NCBI GenBank assembly: GCA_000507305.1 | Contig: DF239786.1 | Coordinates: forward strand, 1-64,000 | Direction: 5' to 3' | Length of the DNA: 64,000 nt | Source of the DNA: Breviolum minutum Mf 1.05b.01 | Taxonomy: Eukaryota; Sar; Dinophyceae; Suessiales; Symbiodiniaceae | In this document: positions 10,475 through 20,960 of the stretch, piece after piece | Position numbering within the stretch: the stretch's first letter is position 1 | How the letters are laid out: each line of letters starts with the position of its first letter | Program-made: the position numbers and the translations under genes | The notes under the pieces: model-generated | Database searches by the model: none | Told to the model about the DNA's origin: nothing | Seen by the model: the letters and a program-made list of their open reading frames with translations, nothing else

Positions 10475-10537
10475 CTTGAGTTGTATCTGCCTCTTTCTAG
10501 CAGCAAACTGCTTCATTTCTGTCTTGAATACCTCCAT
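10475..10537 (-). CDS. candidate internal exon, 21 residues
   Basis: On the minus strand TAGATATTTTACATCCAG is followed by 63 nt encoding MEVFKTEMKQFAARKRQ and then IQLK, then GTTCAC. The segment is exactly 21 codons in phase 0, charged and helical, with no stop. The overlapping minus frame (ending NEAVCC) is also open, so frame choice rests on the splice-like borders. No domain is recognised. Confidence 0.4.
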
Positions 10538-11021
10538 CTGGATGTAAAATATCTACAGTATCCATATGAGCCACGAAACGACGTGCATGGCTAGAAGTTG
10601 AGGTTGGCATTTCTTCATTTTGATCATGGGAATCCTCGCTACCCATCCCCAACAAATAAGAACTCAAATCTACAGGAATCCTGTAGTTATTTATCCTTGT
10701 CTCTTGGTAAGGCCTAATTTCACCACATATTTTACTTCTTCCGTGAGGGTAGGTGCTTTTTTTGGGGGGAGGGAGGGACGCGTTGATTTTTGGGGCTTGA
10801 TTTTTTTTCCACGCTCCAAAACACACACACGGAAAAAATGGTGTTTTTTCTTGGCATTCATCCAAGAAGCCCAAGTTGGGAATCAGCCAAAATATAAAAT
10901 GCACACCAGGTACGCCCAAGCATTCGTCATAACCTTAGATTCTGATTCCACACATCGTTTTTGGATCTGAAAGAGTCGGTTTTCGACATCTGATTGACTT
11001 GGGAGCAACGGAACAAAAAAT

Positions 11022-11115
11022 CCCTGGTTGTTTGGGTTAAATAGGGGATGACAAACTACCCAGCTATATAGGGATTATAATGAGCCATAATAAAGATCCC
11101 TATTACCCAACCAGG
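11022..11115. mobile_element. MITE E, intact copy (inverted)
   Basis: CCTGGTTGTTTGGGTTAAATA opens the copy and TATTACCCAACCAGG closes it, with the E interior TATATAGGGATTATAATG. Confidence 0.75.
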
Positions 11116-11560
11116 ATTCAATGGAAGGTAGGAGGGTTTTTTTCGTGGCTCAAGTGACTTCTTGATTCGACCTCTTTTCGTAAGGGGCTGGGAGGAATCT
11201 TTGGTTTTTAGAGATTTTGTTGTTGAACTTTAAAAAGCATTACTTAAGGGTAAACGCCCTCGCCCTGTAAACAGTGGATTCCGTGAAGGTCAGTATTGGC
11301 CCTCATAAAAATGAATAGATCCTTTTATCCACTGTACAAGGTTGCGGGTGGACCCAACCAATTAAATACCCTTAATTTTCCTGCCCAAAATTAAAAGAAA
11401 CACACAAACAAACACATCAACAAATCCCATGGGTGTTTTCAGGACTTTTCTGTAGATTTCGTTCTTTAAAAATCCGTTACTGCCACAATTCTCCTCCATT
11501 AAAAACACAAAAAACATCAAGAAAAATCCCTGGAAATCCTGGAAATTGGTAAAAGAAAAC
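11116..11560. other. no gene recognised
   Basis: AT-rich, with an inverted pair ACAGTGGATTCC/ATCCACTGTACA at about 11270-11335 that may be one more short element. No second copy was seen. Confidence 0.4.
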
Positions 11561-11573
11561 CAGACTCGCTCAG

Positions 11574-11642
11574 TCTATGGATGCGGTCATGGGAATTCAA
11601 AACGCGGGTTTCACAGGTTCACCAAGTCCGAAAAAGGGATGA
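11574..11642 (+). CDS. possible terminal exon, about 21 residues
   Basis: After AGACTCGCTCAG the plus frame reads MDAVMGIQNAGFTGSPSP and then KKG before TGA. Codon composition is coding-like. A MITE B copy starts 11 bp after the stop. The unit is too short for a domain call. Confidence 0.3.
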   Translation, partial: SMDAVMGIQNAGFTGSPSPKKG

Positions 11643-11652
11643 AAAAGGGTAA

Positions 11653-11770
11653 CTCGTTGGTGGTTGAACCAACCCATTTGAAAAATATTATATAATCAAA
11701 CTGGATCATGAAACCCCAAAAAATCGGGGTGAATATTCCAAAAAAATATTTGAAGTTGCCACCACCCAGT
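11653..11770. mobile_element. MITE B copy
   Basis: It starts CTCGTTGGTGGTTGAACC and ends TTGCCACCACCCAG. The core has an extra ATATAATC. Confidence 0.8.
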
Positions 11771-11904
11771 AGTAAAGATTTCTTTAAAGAACAACGAAGC
11801 CTTGATTTTGCTCAAATGGTTCTACTGGTGGTGAAAAGGCCAAACTGCTTTGGGATTCGATTTGGGGCACCCCTAAGAATCCTACGAGAGAGTAAATTTC
11901 CTTT

Positions 11905-12001
11905 CCCACAGGATCCATGGGACTGGTATATTTACCTTCATTTACCATAAAAATCAGCCATTCATGTAGGTAGATATACCATACATACATGGATCCTATG
12001 G
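11905..12001. mobile_element. MITE A, mosaic arms (3/1)
   Basis: Left arm GGATCCATGGGACTGGTAT is arm type 3. Right arm ATACCATACATACATGG is type 1. The two arms therefore do not pair along their full length. Confidence 0.85.
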
Positions 12002-12057
12002 CTTTGGATGCTCCCTTTTGGACAGTTGATGAAAAACAAAAAAAACAACAAAAAATC

Positions 12058-12175
12058 CACCGAGTTGGAGTGGTTAAAACTACATGAGCCCAACTTCACG
12101 TTTCGGTTCATCATCTCCACCAACCGGCTTTCATGTAGATCATCACCATGTCGACATGGTTTTGGGCTAATGATT
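12058..12175. CDS. coding-like island, strand unresolved
   Basis: The plus frame TELEWLKLHEPNFTFRF continues to LMIIPG. The minus frame HGDDLHESRLVEMMNRNV is equally open. No splice signals settle the choice. Confidence 0.3.
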
Positions 12176-12524
12176 ATTCCAGGTTTTTTTTGCTACATTT
12201 ATCGGTAAAAATTGCGTTGTTTCTCTCATCATTTACAAGGTTGTATTATACATCCCAGCTGATGATTGGCATGTTTCAATACTTTGCCCATCCTTACCTG
12301 CTGACACTGGCAAAACTTTCAACTTGTCTTGTCTCTTCGCTTGATTCACATCCCTGTACCCCGGCATACTGATGATTTCGCTTCCAACTATGGACTATAT
12401 GGAGATTCTACATGACTTTCTGGTGTCCATTGTAATATTTACAGTGTCTTTGTGTGCATGTTTGTTCCAATCTTTTTCAAAAACCCACAACAAGTCACAA
12501 ATTTGGTGTCCAGCATAACCACAG

Positions 12525-12640
12525 CTGGGTTCTAAAATGGCCGCGGTCAGTGTACCGCAGGCGGCCACAAATGAGGCTGTGCATTTCGCCCAAAACTGAT
12601 GGTGCACCTGTCGCCGCGAAGGTTGCGCCATGAAAAAAAA
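12525..12640. CDS. GC-rich coding-like island, strand unresolved
   Basis: Three frames look like protein. Plus MAAVSVPQAATNEAVHFAQN ends in TGA. Minus frames start MAQPSRRQVHHQFWAKC and GATFAATGAPSVLGEMH. High GC inflates openness in all of them. One exon is likely; which one cannot be told here. Confidence 0.35.
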
Positions 12641-12679
12641 ACCTACTTGGATGTCCCAAGAAGTTAGGATCAATGGTGA

Positions 12680-13170
12680 TCGGATCGGTGGGTGATTTCA
12701 CCCCAAGAAATACCCCATTTATAAGGAGGTTACAAGCCACTTATACTAACCCTTTTACTAACTATTACGAACTTTCTGCAACATCCAAGTATCAAACCTA
12801 GAACTTCTCTCATCTATTTACTGTGGATTTTTGTTGTTGCCACCCCGTTTTCTGAAAAATCTCAGGTTTTTTTCCACCAGATTTTAGGACAACAACACAT
12901 CCTTTATGTTGGAGCACCCCATTGTGGTTGTCAGCTGCAAACAAAAAACAACACCCTGGACCTTCCAAAGGGTGCCAAAGGCTTCCGTTACAGGGTATCA
13001 ATTCACCATCCCTTAGGGTTTTAAGGACGGCACCCCGACTGGAAGGTGCTGGACATTGATTTGGTGTACATGAAAGGTGTTTTCTTTTTGAAAATTATCC
13101 CTTTCGGATCTCCATAAAACTGAACCTTCTACATACATACACACCGGAGATACACTTCGCGGTACCCCCA
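12680..13170. other. no gene recognised
   Basis: AT-rich. A 63-codon minus frame (12810-13001) overlaps it without codon bias or splice signals. Confidence 0.4.
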
Positions 13171-13172
13171 TA

Positions 13173-13315
13173 CTTGGAGGATCATCCCATTTAGTAAGTG
13201 GTTAGTAACCCCTGTTTATAAGCCATTTAGGCCATTTGGAAGGGGAATAACCCCATTTAGGGGACTTACTAACCATGGTTATTAACCACTTACTAAATGG
13301 GATGATCCTCCAAGT
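13173..13315. mobile_element. MITE I, reference copy
   Basis: A 143-bp element in which about 34 bp of each end pair perfectly (CTTGGAGGATCATCCC onwards). TA lies just outside both ends. Other copies are at 24270, 29598 and 53061. Confidence 0.9.
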
Positions 13316-13437
13316 AAGGACACATCTTCCAACCAGCACCACCAATGACATACCACACCACCTTCCTTTGGATCAATTAAAACATCTATGGTTTGCGGCT
13401 GAAACACTTTCGAACACGAGCAACTAGTATACCCTTT

Positions 13438-13545
13438 CCCATAGGATCCATGTATGTATGGTACATTTACCTACATGAATGGCTGATATTTTTATGGGTA
13501 TATAAATGAAGGTAAATATACCGTTCGTCCCATGAATCCGTCGTG
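13438..13545. mobile_element. MITE A, mosaic arms (1/2)
   Basis: Left arm GGATCCATGTATGTATGG is type 1; right arm ATACCGTTCGTCCCATG is type 2. Confidence 0.8.
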
Positions 13546-13954
13546 AGTAAAATCACCTCTCCGACCCTTTGTATGACAAGCACAAAAGAATGTTGTGGGG
13601 AGCACAACTTGATGTGCTCCCCCATGTGTGTTTTAAGTCACCCATGGAAAAACTGCTGAATGAAGATTCTAAGATATTTTTTCTGAAAATTCATGGTTGG
13701 AAGATGTACACCAGGGTAGCCCAGTAGATAGCACAGGAAACACTATGCATTGGTTTATATAATAGCCATGTATTGACCTACCTCCATGGTGTAATTTCCT
13801 ATTGAAAATTCGTCCCCTTTTTAGGGGGGATAAATGTGGTTTCTTTGATTACCCACGAGTTGCGTGGAGTTGATCTTCACAAACTCGTATCTACAGTGCC
13901 AAAAACAACACAAAAGCACCCACATTATTGAAGGGAGCAAACCCAAATTTCCGG

Positions 13955-14055
13955 AACAACAATATTTCCGTAAGCAAAACCCAACAACAAAATTTCCGTA
14001 AGCAAAACCCAACAACAAATTTCCGTAAGCAAAACCCAGTAAGCAAAACCCAAGA
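13955..14055. repeat. tandem repeat, period about 27 bp
   Basis: The unit TTTCCGTAAGCAAAACCCA plus AACAAC is repeated three times and a shortened fourth copy follows. On the minus strand it is open in two frames (repeating GFCLRKF), an effect of the period rather than evidence of coding. Confidence 0.85.
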
Positions 14056-14146
14056 AACACCCACCTTCCACGAAATTGCTTGAAATTCGAAACCTCTATA
14101 GTTCCAACCTGGCACCCTATGATGAATGATTCGGGATTTTAGAATA

Positions 14147-14279
14147 TACATCCCTGGAAAAATTAACGGCTGGAACCTGAAAATTCACCTGTTTTGAAAA
14201 GGGAAAATAGGGAAAAAACATCTTCCAAAATCTCCATTTTTTTTGGGGTTCCATGCCGTTAATTTTTCAGGGGGTGGTA
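14147..14279. mobile_element. MITE J copy
   Basis: TACATCCCTGGAAAAATTAA and CCGTTAATTTTTCAGGGGG are the ends, with GGCTGGAACCTGAAAATTC inside. Confidence 0.7.
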
Positions 14280-14431
14280 TGTATATCTCTATTGCTCCTT
14301 AGACCTCGCTCCGACCATTCTTCACCCCGATTAAAAAAAACGGATCGGAAGATCCGTCCTTACCGAGGTATTGCGCCACAGCCCATGTAAAGGTACATGA
14401 GATCCACATCATTGTCCTGCTGTGTTTTCTG

Positions 14432-14559
14432 CGGGGTTTGCCATAATCACCTGAAACAACCCTAAAAAATAGAAGAAGCCCTACATCATCAAGGCTTAAT
14501 ACCTGTCAATTTTTAGGGTTGATTTTCCCATGTAACAAGGTTCTTACGGTGGACCCCGT
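14432..14559. repeat. repeat S, copy 1
   Basis: About 125 bp, CGGGGTTTGCCATAATCACC to GGTGGACCCCG, are repeated at 17195-17317 with about 90% identity by eye. Only the outermost bases are inverted. Confidence 0.75.
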
Positions 14560-14571
14560 TTCTGATTGGTG

Positions 14572-14782
14572 GTTTTTTTGCCAACCCATCTGAAAAATAT
14601 TACACCCCGGAAAACTCACATGGAACCCCAAACATTGGTGGTTGGTAAGTTGGTAGATGTTACTCCTTTTCCGAAGGGGTATTTTCAGGTTCCATGTTAG
14701 TTTTCGGGGGTGTAGTCAAGTTGGATCATTTCCCCAGGGATCGGGATGGAAATAAACAAATATTTGAGTTGCCACCACCTAG
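14572..14782. mobile_element. MITE B split by a nested element
   Basis: B sequence up to TGAAAAATATTA resumes at TAGTCAAGTTGGATC after a 110-bp insertion. Other B copies read AAAAATATTAGTCAAATTGG uninterrupted, so the empty site is restored exactly when the insert and one TA are removed. Confidence 0.85.
14603..14712. mobile_element. MITE J (subgroup K) nested in B
   Basis: Terminal repeats CACCCCGGAAAACTCACATG and its inverted partner are flanked by TA at 14601-14602 and 14713-14714. This is direct sequence evidence for a 2-bp TA target duplication. Confidence 0.9.
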
Positions 14783-14933
14783 TCCTGTGTGTTTTGTTTG
14801 AAAAAAAAACGTTTGAACTGAACCCCGTAAATGGTGTGTGTGTGTGTGTTGTTTTTTTTTTCCCTGTTGGAAGTCTGAAAAAGAAATACATGCTGCATTT
14901 GGGCCTGCTAAGATAGCTCAAACATGCCCGGTT

Positions 14934-15041
14934 GGGATCGAATCACCGAACGTCAGAGGATGATTGGGGTGTCCAATCTCTTCCAAAACGCTAAAGTATT
15001 TAGGTTCCATGAAACCATTCTCAGTTTCGGTGAGCCAGGAT
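14934..15041. repeat. repeat R, inverted copy
   Basis: GGGATCGAATCACCGAACG through TCAGTTTCGGTGAGCCAGG mirrors 36048-36162. Confidence 0.6.
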
Positions 15042-15238
15042 GGTTGGGAGACAACTTTCTTTTTTGTGGGGTGATTTTTTTTGCCTATTTATCAAGACCT
15101 ATATGGGTTTGGGGGGGATGGGTATGGGCACACCCACTTTTCCCCCACAAAAAATGGACTCTACTTCCGTGGTCCCATCTAAGTTTTCTCGCCAGGAAAA
15201 TGCTGAAAGTGATGGTTTCGGAAGGCGCCCCGTAGGAA

Positions 15239-15341
15239 TCCTAACATAGCTGGCTGGAATATCCCCCTTCCCAATAGGAAATACATCGACTCAATCCGGG
15301 TCACATGTTCCAGCCAGCTATGTTGGTTTACCAGAGTGTAT
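15239..15341. mobile_element. MITE D, subtype GTAAAC, inverted copy
   Basis: TCCTAACATAGCTGGCTGGA and the end CAGCTATGTTGGTTTACCAG match the copy at 61811-61919. Confidence 0.65.
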
Positions 15342-15780
15342 CCACATCACTTCTAAGTTCAACAATTCTACTTCAATTCCAAAAACAACGACTTTTTTCC
15401 TGCAGAAAACAAAGTCCATCTACTCTAGGATACTCATAGCTGTCAAAGCTAGAACCCGATGGTTGACCTTCATTCTGAGAGGTTGACTGACTCCATTTTA
15501 AGGCTCGAATGCTCCAAAGCGCGGAAATTGGGTCACAAAGAAAGAGATGATCCACTACACAACCACACACACTTCCACTAATCTAGCACCCTAAGAAAAA
15601 TCACACTTCAAATGAAGACCAGTAAAACGAACATGCAAAAAGGAGAGTAAATCCCACGGGGCCCATTGAATTTTTGGTTGCTCACTATTGCTAGTGGACA
15701 AAAGTTGGACAAGAAACAACAAATCTCTTCTTTGATTTATTCGCATTTCTCGGACATGACAAAGAACCGGACCATACAAA

Positions 15781-15895
15781 AATGAATAAATAAAACATAA
15801 ATAAATAAATAAATACATAAATAAATACATAAATAAATAAATAAATAAATAAATAAGTTAATAAATGAATAAATAAATAAATAAATAAATAAAGG
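15781..15895. repeat. (AAAT)n tetranucleotide repeat
   Basis: More than 100 bp of AAAT units with AAAC and ATAC variants. Minus-strand frames through it read YLFIYLFI repeats and are artefacts. Confidence 0.95.
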
Positions 15896-16102
15896 CTTCA
15901 TCGCATGATTTTCCACCTCTCCTTGGGTTTTGTTCGGTTTGGTCCGTTTGGTAAAAAAGTTGCGGACGAGTGTCATGAAAAACATGGTGCCTTGAAAGTG
16001 ATCTCCCAGTTGTGCTGCGACGCCCATTGCAGCAACAAGAGTTTGAAAAAAGAACGACAGCCAAATCACCTCAAGGTCGCGGACCAGACGTCTGGGCATT
16101 CC

Positions 16103-16219
16103 ATCCATATGGGTGTTTCCAAAAATAGAGGGAAAACCCCCAAAATGGATGGTTGATAATGGAAAACCCTATTAAAATGGATGATTTGGGGGTACCATTA
16201 TTTTTGGAAACACCCATAT
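16103..16219. mobile_element. MITE L, intact copy
   Basis: ATATGGGTGTTTCCAAAAAT and its inverse bound the element. The interior holds two ATGGATG-rich half sites. Copies at 22605 and 48156. Confidence 0.85.
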
Positions 16220-16784
16220 CTAAACAAGACCATTTTGGTTGGGTAGGATTCCCTTACTAGGCACGCTATAAATTACCTAGAAGAATTGCACAGCCAAGGT
16301 TGCTGCATGCATCTAAACAAAGCCGGCAAAGACTACCTCTGATATAATACTAAATGAATGTGCATTACCAGCTGGGTCATAGATCATGTATATTCATTTA
16401 TGATGACCGTTTCTTTTTAAAAAACCCATCATTCTTAAAGATTCACCGTGTTGGAATTGCTCGTTTTTTTGCCTACTTTGTTTCAAGACCTTCACCTCCA
16501 CCGTTCCACCAAGTTGATGGAACGAAGTTCCACCGTTCCATACCCTGCAGCCGAATCCATGGGGAATCTTTACCCCTTAGGGTTTCATTGGTACCCCGAC
16601 TGGAAGGTGCTGGTATACATATATGTTTTTGTAGGAACCCTTGATCCATAAATGGTGAATTTCCACATGGCGATCAAGGGGATCAAGGGATCGCAACAAA
16701 TATTCCGGTCACATTTTTTGTTGGGGCAGACGCTGGCATTAGAAAAATCCAAGATTCTGTTGGACCCCAAGTGCCCATGAATCA

Positions 16785-16990
16785 ATGAAGGTTTCAAAAT
16801 CCCTAGAAATATGGGTTGAAAACCCCCTAAAAATGAGGGAAAAGTGGGTTCCCATGGTTTCTGTACTTTGTTCATTGATGTCACAACATTTGTTTTTAAT
16901 AAATGCCTTTTTGAGAAACAAAAATCGGGACCTCAAGGATTTGCTCCTGTTGCTAAAAAATCTGCAACTATTTTGTTCAGCGGATTATAA
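16785..16990 (+). other. weak coding-like region
   Basis: A 70-codon plus frame includes LINAFLRNKNRDLKD and LLLLLKNLQLFC. Poly-T and repetitive codons make it uncertain; no acceptor precedes it clearly. Confidence 0.2.
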
Positions 16991-16998
16991 CCCATAGG

Positions 16999-17096
16999 CC
17001 CATAGGATTCATGGACTGGCATATTTACCTACATTTGGTGTAAATTTCCATGGTTTTCATGTAGGTAAATATACCGTTCGTCCAATGGATCCTGCG
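16999..17096. mobile_element. MITE A, mosaic arms (3/2)
   Basis: Left arm GGATTCATGGACTGGCATAT is type 3; right arm ATACCGTTCGTCCAATGG is type 2. Confidence 0.85.
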
Positions 17097-17194
17097 GTAG
17101 TAAGGCGGTAAGTTATATGAGTTTCCCCAAAAAAGCCCTCACCAAAAATCAGGTGGATCAAACCTTCATAATGATTTTTTGCCTCAAAGCCGGT

Positions 17195-17317
17195 CGGGGT
17201 TTGCCATAATCACCTGAAACAACCCTAAAAAATAGGAGAAACCCTACATCACCAAGGGACAATACCAATCTTTAGGGTTGATTTTCCAAAGTAACAAGGT
17301 TCTTATGGTGGACCCCG
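17195..17317. repeat. repeat S, copy 2
   Basis: See 14432-14559. The match covers nearly the whole length and the orientation is the same. Confidence 0.75.
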
Positions 17318-17400
17318 AAAAAGGGGACGTTTTGAACCTGGCAGGGTCCCTATGTCACCTTACTACTGTATCCGGCGAGAAAACCAGTTAAGGGAACGGT

Positions 17401-17475
17401 GGTTGATCCCATCATTTACGACGGGTTTCATACATCCCAGGTGGTTGTGAATGGGATTTCAGCTATCAACTTTAG
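17401..17475. repeat. MITE C, 3' part
   Basis: CATCCCAGGTGGTTGTG and GATTTCAGCTATCAAC match the C right end; the left end is absent. Confidence 0.5.
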
Positions 17476-17558
17476 TCAATAGCAAAAACAAGAAATGTGT
17501 CAAGTTCATCACTGCAAATCTCGTGTCTTTAAACTACCCCGTGATTTTGAGGATTCTA

Positions 17559-17678
17559 CTAGGGTGTCCATGGAAGTTAGTAACTACTTAGTAAGTTGCG
17601 TTGTAACCTACTTAGGGGACTTACAACCTACTTATATAGGGGTTATGGTCTATTTACTAACTTCCATGGACACCCTAG
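17559..17678. mobile_element. MITE H, reference copy
   Basis: CTAGGGTGTCCATGGAAGTT and its reverse complement form about 25 bp of perfect terminal repeat. The interior is itself a set of TTAGTAAGTTG / AACCTACTTA repeats. Confidence 0.9.
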
Positions 17679-18206
17679 CTAGGATTCTGAAAAGCTCCTC
17701 ATGTAGTTTTGGAAAATACAAATCATCATCCCTAACGACCTTCCTTAGCTCCCCAAGGACTCACAGGGTAGTGAAAGTACCGACACCTACCTATCAACGG
17801 ATTTTTCAGGTTGTTGTTTGTTAGGGGGTAGGTAGCAATATTCACCAAATTGGTAGTATATATATATATATACCGCTTGTTTTTCCCAGGTATATAGTGC
17901 CTGACATAGGGGGTTGTACAATCCCTACCACCTGTTTCCAGAACCAGAATAATCCTATGATACCTACTGAATTGTTGGGGTGCTTCACCTCACGCCAACT
18001 CACGTGGGTCAACATGGCAGTTTTGGTAGCTCAACGTCCAAGGTTTCTCAGCTCAGCCCTAAAAAAATGTAAAAACTCAAAGGTCAAACCAGTTTTGCAA
18101 TAATTGATTTAATTCCCCGAAGTTTAAACAGCTCAACCCGATCAACAAAAAACAAGATTTCGCGGGTTTTTGTCAAAAAAAATCCTTGGTCACATTTCTT
18201 CCGCAG

Positions 18207-18313
18207 GCACTGTCCGAAAGCGGAAAGGTGCCAAATCTTCCAATACGCAGCAGTTGTTCAGCAGCAAGGAGGCTAAAGACAAGGTCATCATCAGCTTCGC
18301 GACGATCACCTGA
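18207..18313 (+). CDS. candidate terminal exon, about 34 residues
   Basis: GGTCACATTTCTTCCGCAG is an acceptor followed by G. The frame reads TVRKRKGAKSSNTQQLFSSK, then EAKDKVIISFATIT, then TGA; about three quarters of third positions are G or C. The minus strand is also open here (a frame with ADDDLVFSLLAAEQLL), so strand is not certain. The protein end is basic and Ser-rich with no domain I know. Confidence 0.45.
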
Positions 18314-18654
18314 ACGATCTTGATGATCGCACCACCCACCCGGTGTGAATCGAAGAAAACAGCGTTTCAACGTTTTTAACCACTGAAAACGTTCTCTCGG
18401 CACTTCCACTTCAAGCTGGCCAGACATCCCCTGAGCGAAGCCGGGCACAAAGCCCAACAGCAGAACCCTTCCTCCTACTACCATGCCGGTTTGACAGAAG
18501 CTGGGCGTTGAAGAATGGGAAGGATCGCTGGACAGTCCAAAAAACTCGAGGGTTTTGGGTTATTCTTTACACCGGATGCCAACAGCAAAATATTCAAAGA
18601 ACAGAATAATTGTTGTGTGCGTTTTGGGTAGTCAATTAATTTGCTAGATAATGC

Positions 18655-18740
18655 TAGGTATGTATATATATACATACATATATATATGATATGTCAATGT
18701 ATATGAATATGTATGTATAATATACAAATACGTGTTCATG
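18655..18740. repeat. TATATA / TATGTA low-complexity tract
   Basis: Alternating TA and TATG units around 18660-18730. Confidence 0.8.
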
Positions 18741-18969
18741 AATAGAACATTCATTTTTAAAACCATGTGAAACCTTCCTCAGCAAAATTCAAAAAAACAC
18801 ATTTGCTTTCCCGAGTGCCTTCGCACACCTTCACGGACTGTGAAATATCAGAGTCAACAGCCTACGCAACCTTCTAGGAATTGCCTTTACTTAGATAGCG
18901 TTGGTCCAAACAAAAAAACAACATCACATATGAGTCATATGAGCAACGTTCATTATATATATATATATA

Positions 18970-19031
18970 TTGATCGGTTCATATCGGGATCCTTATAATG
19001 GCTATATGAAAAATATCCCTATATAACCTGG
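18970..19031. repeat. truncated MITE E
   Basis: GGGATCCTTATAATGGC and ATCCCTATATAACCTGG match the E interior. It abuts a MITE B copy. Confidence 0.6.
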
Positions 19032-19097
19032 CTAGTTGGTGGTTGAACCAACCCATTTGAAAAATATGATCGTCAAATTGGATCATGAAACCCCACC
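19032..19097. mobile_element. MITE B, 5' part
   Basis: CTAGTTGGTGGTTGAACC through TGGATCATGAAACCCCA; the right half is missing. Confidence 0.75.
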
Positions 19098-19180
19098 CGG
19101 CGCCGGGTAAGGCCTTGACAGGTCACCCCTTGGGGATTTATCCAACGGTAGGATCGTCATCGTATCATCATACCCATTAC

Positions 19181-19273
19181 GGATCCATGGGACGAAACGT
19201 ACATGGATCCTACATTTGGTTGATTTTTTATGGTAAATGTAGATAAATATACCAGCCCCATGGATCCTATGGG
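19181..19273. mobile_element. MITE A, mosaic arms (2/3)
   Basis: Left arm GGATCCATGGGACGAAACG is type 2; right arm ATACCAGCCCCATGGATCC is type 3. Confidence 0.8.
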
Positions 19274-19405
19274 AAATGCAAATCACCAAAAACCAAAACA
19301 GAACTGGTACATAACATCCCCCCCCCGACGTGAAAAACAGTTCGCACCCTATAAAATGGATGGGTTTTCTTGGCTTTTTCCGGCCTTGGGGGCCTGTTGA
19401 ATCTT

Positions 19406-19510
19406 TACACCCTGGAAGATTAAGGGCTGGAACTTACACATCACCCATTTAGGAAGGAAAATGATCTGAACCAAACCTCCATGACTATGGTCCATCGAAA
19501 AATCTTCCAA
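19406..19510. mobile_element. MITE J, 5' part
   Basis: TACACCCTGGAAGATTAAGG opens the copy. The right terminus is unclear. Confidence 0.55.
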
Positions 19511-19732
19511 GGTAAATGTGGCAAAATTGCAGGAAAAACTTCCAGGTTGTGGAGGTGAAAATCATCGCAAGGTTGGGTTTTTTTGTAGAAAAAATTGGCT
19601 CCTCGGGAAAATGTCGTCAAAAATCGCGAACCACCGGGGGTTCACCCGGAACCAAATTCCCAGTGAAAGGTTGATGGTATGTACTTACGTAAAGGGGAAG
19701 TCGTCAAATTTTTGGGAAATCACATGGTTTTT

Positions 19733-19833
19733 CTAGTTGGTGGGTGAACCAACCCCTTTGAAAAATATTAGTCAAAATGGGAATCTTCCCCAAATAGGGA
19801 TGAAAATAAAAAAGAATTGAAACCACCATCTAG
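19733..19833. mobile_element. MITE B copy
   Basis: CTAGTTGGTGGGTGAACC to AAACCACCATCTAG; 101 bp. Confidence 0.85.
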
Positions 19834-20064
19834 TTTTTGGTATATCTGCTGATCTTGCAAGAATAAATGTTCCTTTGAAACATTTGAATGTCATATAGTT
19901 GCTATATCTGTTTCAGGGTTTTTTCAGTGTAACTTCCAGGATGTCTGAGGTGAAGCTTAATCGTTTAACAATTTGAAACCATTTCAAATTGCAGGCAAAA
20001 TCAAACCCTCAAGAATTGCCTCGCATGGCGGGAAGATTAAAAAACGGAAGAGTTTTCAACTGAC

Positions 20065-20275
20065 CAAGCGACAAACCAGTTGTCTCCAGCAACCAACATT
20101 TGACTGGCAATAGCGTGTAATCCATAACCAAGACATCCGAAGACGAAGAAGAACGTGAAGAAGACATCTGACAGCACATGGCGTCTCACGCATTTGCTCA
20201 TCATCCAAATGCTGTTAAGAAGCAGCACGCCACTCATGATAAACAAGCATGTGACCTCAGCTTCTCTGGAAAGTC
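20065..20275 (-). CDS. candidate exon, membrane protein
   Basis: A minus-strand open stretch of about 70 codons lies between a CTTTCCAG acceptor and a GTCAGTTG donor-like site. It encodes two hydrophobic segments: CLFIMSGVLLLNSIWMM, a short charged loop (SKCVRRHVLSD), and VFFTFFFVFGCLGYGLHAIA. That is consistent with two membrane helices joined by a basic loop. The plus strand carries a shorter open frame (MASHAFAHHPNAVKK). No family is recognised. A MITE B copy lies 30 bp upstream. Confidence 0.45.
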
Positions 20276-20304
20276 TCACAGGAAATTTATCCTCTTTCAA
20301 GAAC

Positions 20305-20404
20305 CTAGTTGGTGTTCAACACATCTGAAAGGTATTAGTCAAAATGGATCATTTCCCAAAAGATCGGGCTGGAAAATAACAAATCTTTGAAACCAGCACC
20401 GAGA
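20305..20404. mobile_element. MITE B copy
   Basis: CTAGTTGGTGTTCAACAC to GAAACCAGCACCGAG; the ends have diverged. Confidence 0.75.
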
Positions 20405-20593
20405 AACCATCTGGGCAAATTAGTATGATTCCTACACCTGAATTAAGGGGATTTCGGGGGGAATTCCCTTACTTTTCACCACCATTTAAGGTGACCAACC
20501 GGCGGGAAAGGTCGTTATAAGTTGCCCATGAACCATGATCTTTTTGCCGTTCTCTTCCCAACAAAACGTTAAAGAAAAAACAAAAAGGATTTC

Positions 20594-20699
20594 CTTGTTG
20601 GTGGTTTCAACCCCTTTGAAAAAAATATTAGTCAAATTGGATCATCTTCCCCAGGTAGGGATGAACATAAAACAAAACATTTGAAGTTTCACCACCTAG
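20594..20699. mobile_element. MITE B copy
   Basis: TTGTTGGTGGTTTCAACC to TTTCACCACCTAG. Confidence 0.8.
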
Positions 20700-20860
20700 A
20701 AAAGGGGTTTCCCATGGAGTTTTTTTGTTTGCCTATACCAAAAACCTCCTTTTGGAGCTTCTTTCCAAAAAAACTCCACATGGTAAACCATGTTTTCGAT
20801 CCATACTTCGCCCATGTTTTCTCGCCAATGTTGACAAATTGAAAAAAGATGGTTGGCAAT

Positions 20861-20960
20861 ACCCATGTATGCTCCATGTATGGTATATATTTATATATGT
20901 TACCTACATGTTGGCTGAAAAAAAATCTAGGATCAATTTTTTGGTAAATATTCCAGTCCC
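20861..20960. repeat. degenerate MITE A
   Basis: TCCATGTATGGTATAT and TTACCTACATG at the left, GGTAAATATTCCAGTCCC at the right (type 1 facing type 3). Confidence 0.5.

Noticed and set aside
13821-14151. Two overlapping minus frames with repeated GFCLRKF
   Set aside because: A 27-bp tandem repeat keeps the frames open; there is no other support.
15591-16108. Minus-strand frames with YLFIYLFI repeats
   Set aside because: They translate an (AAAT)n tract.
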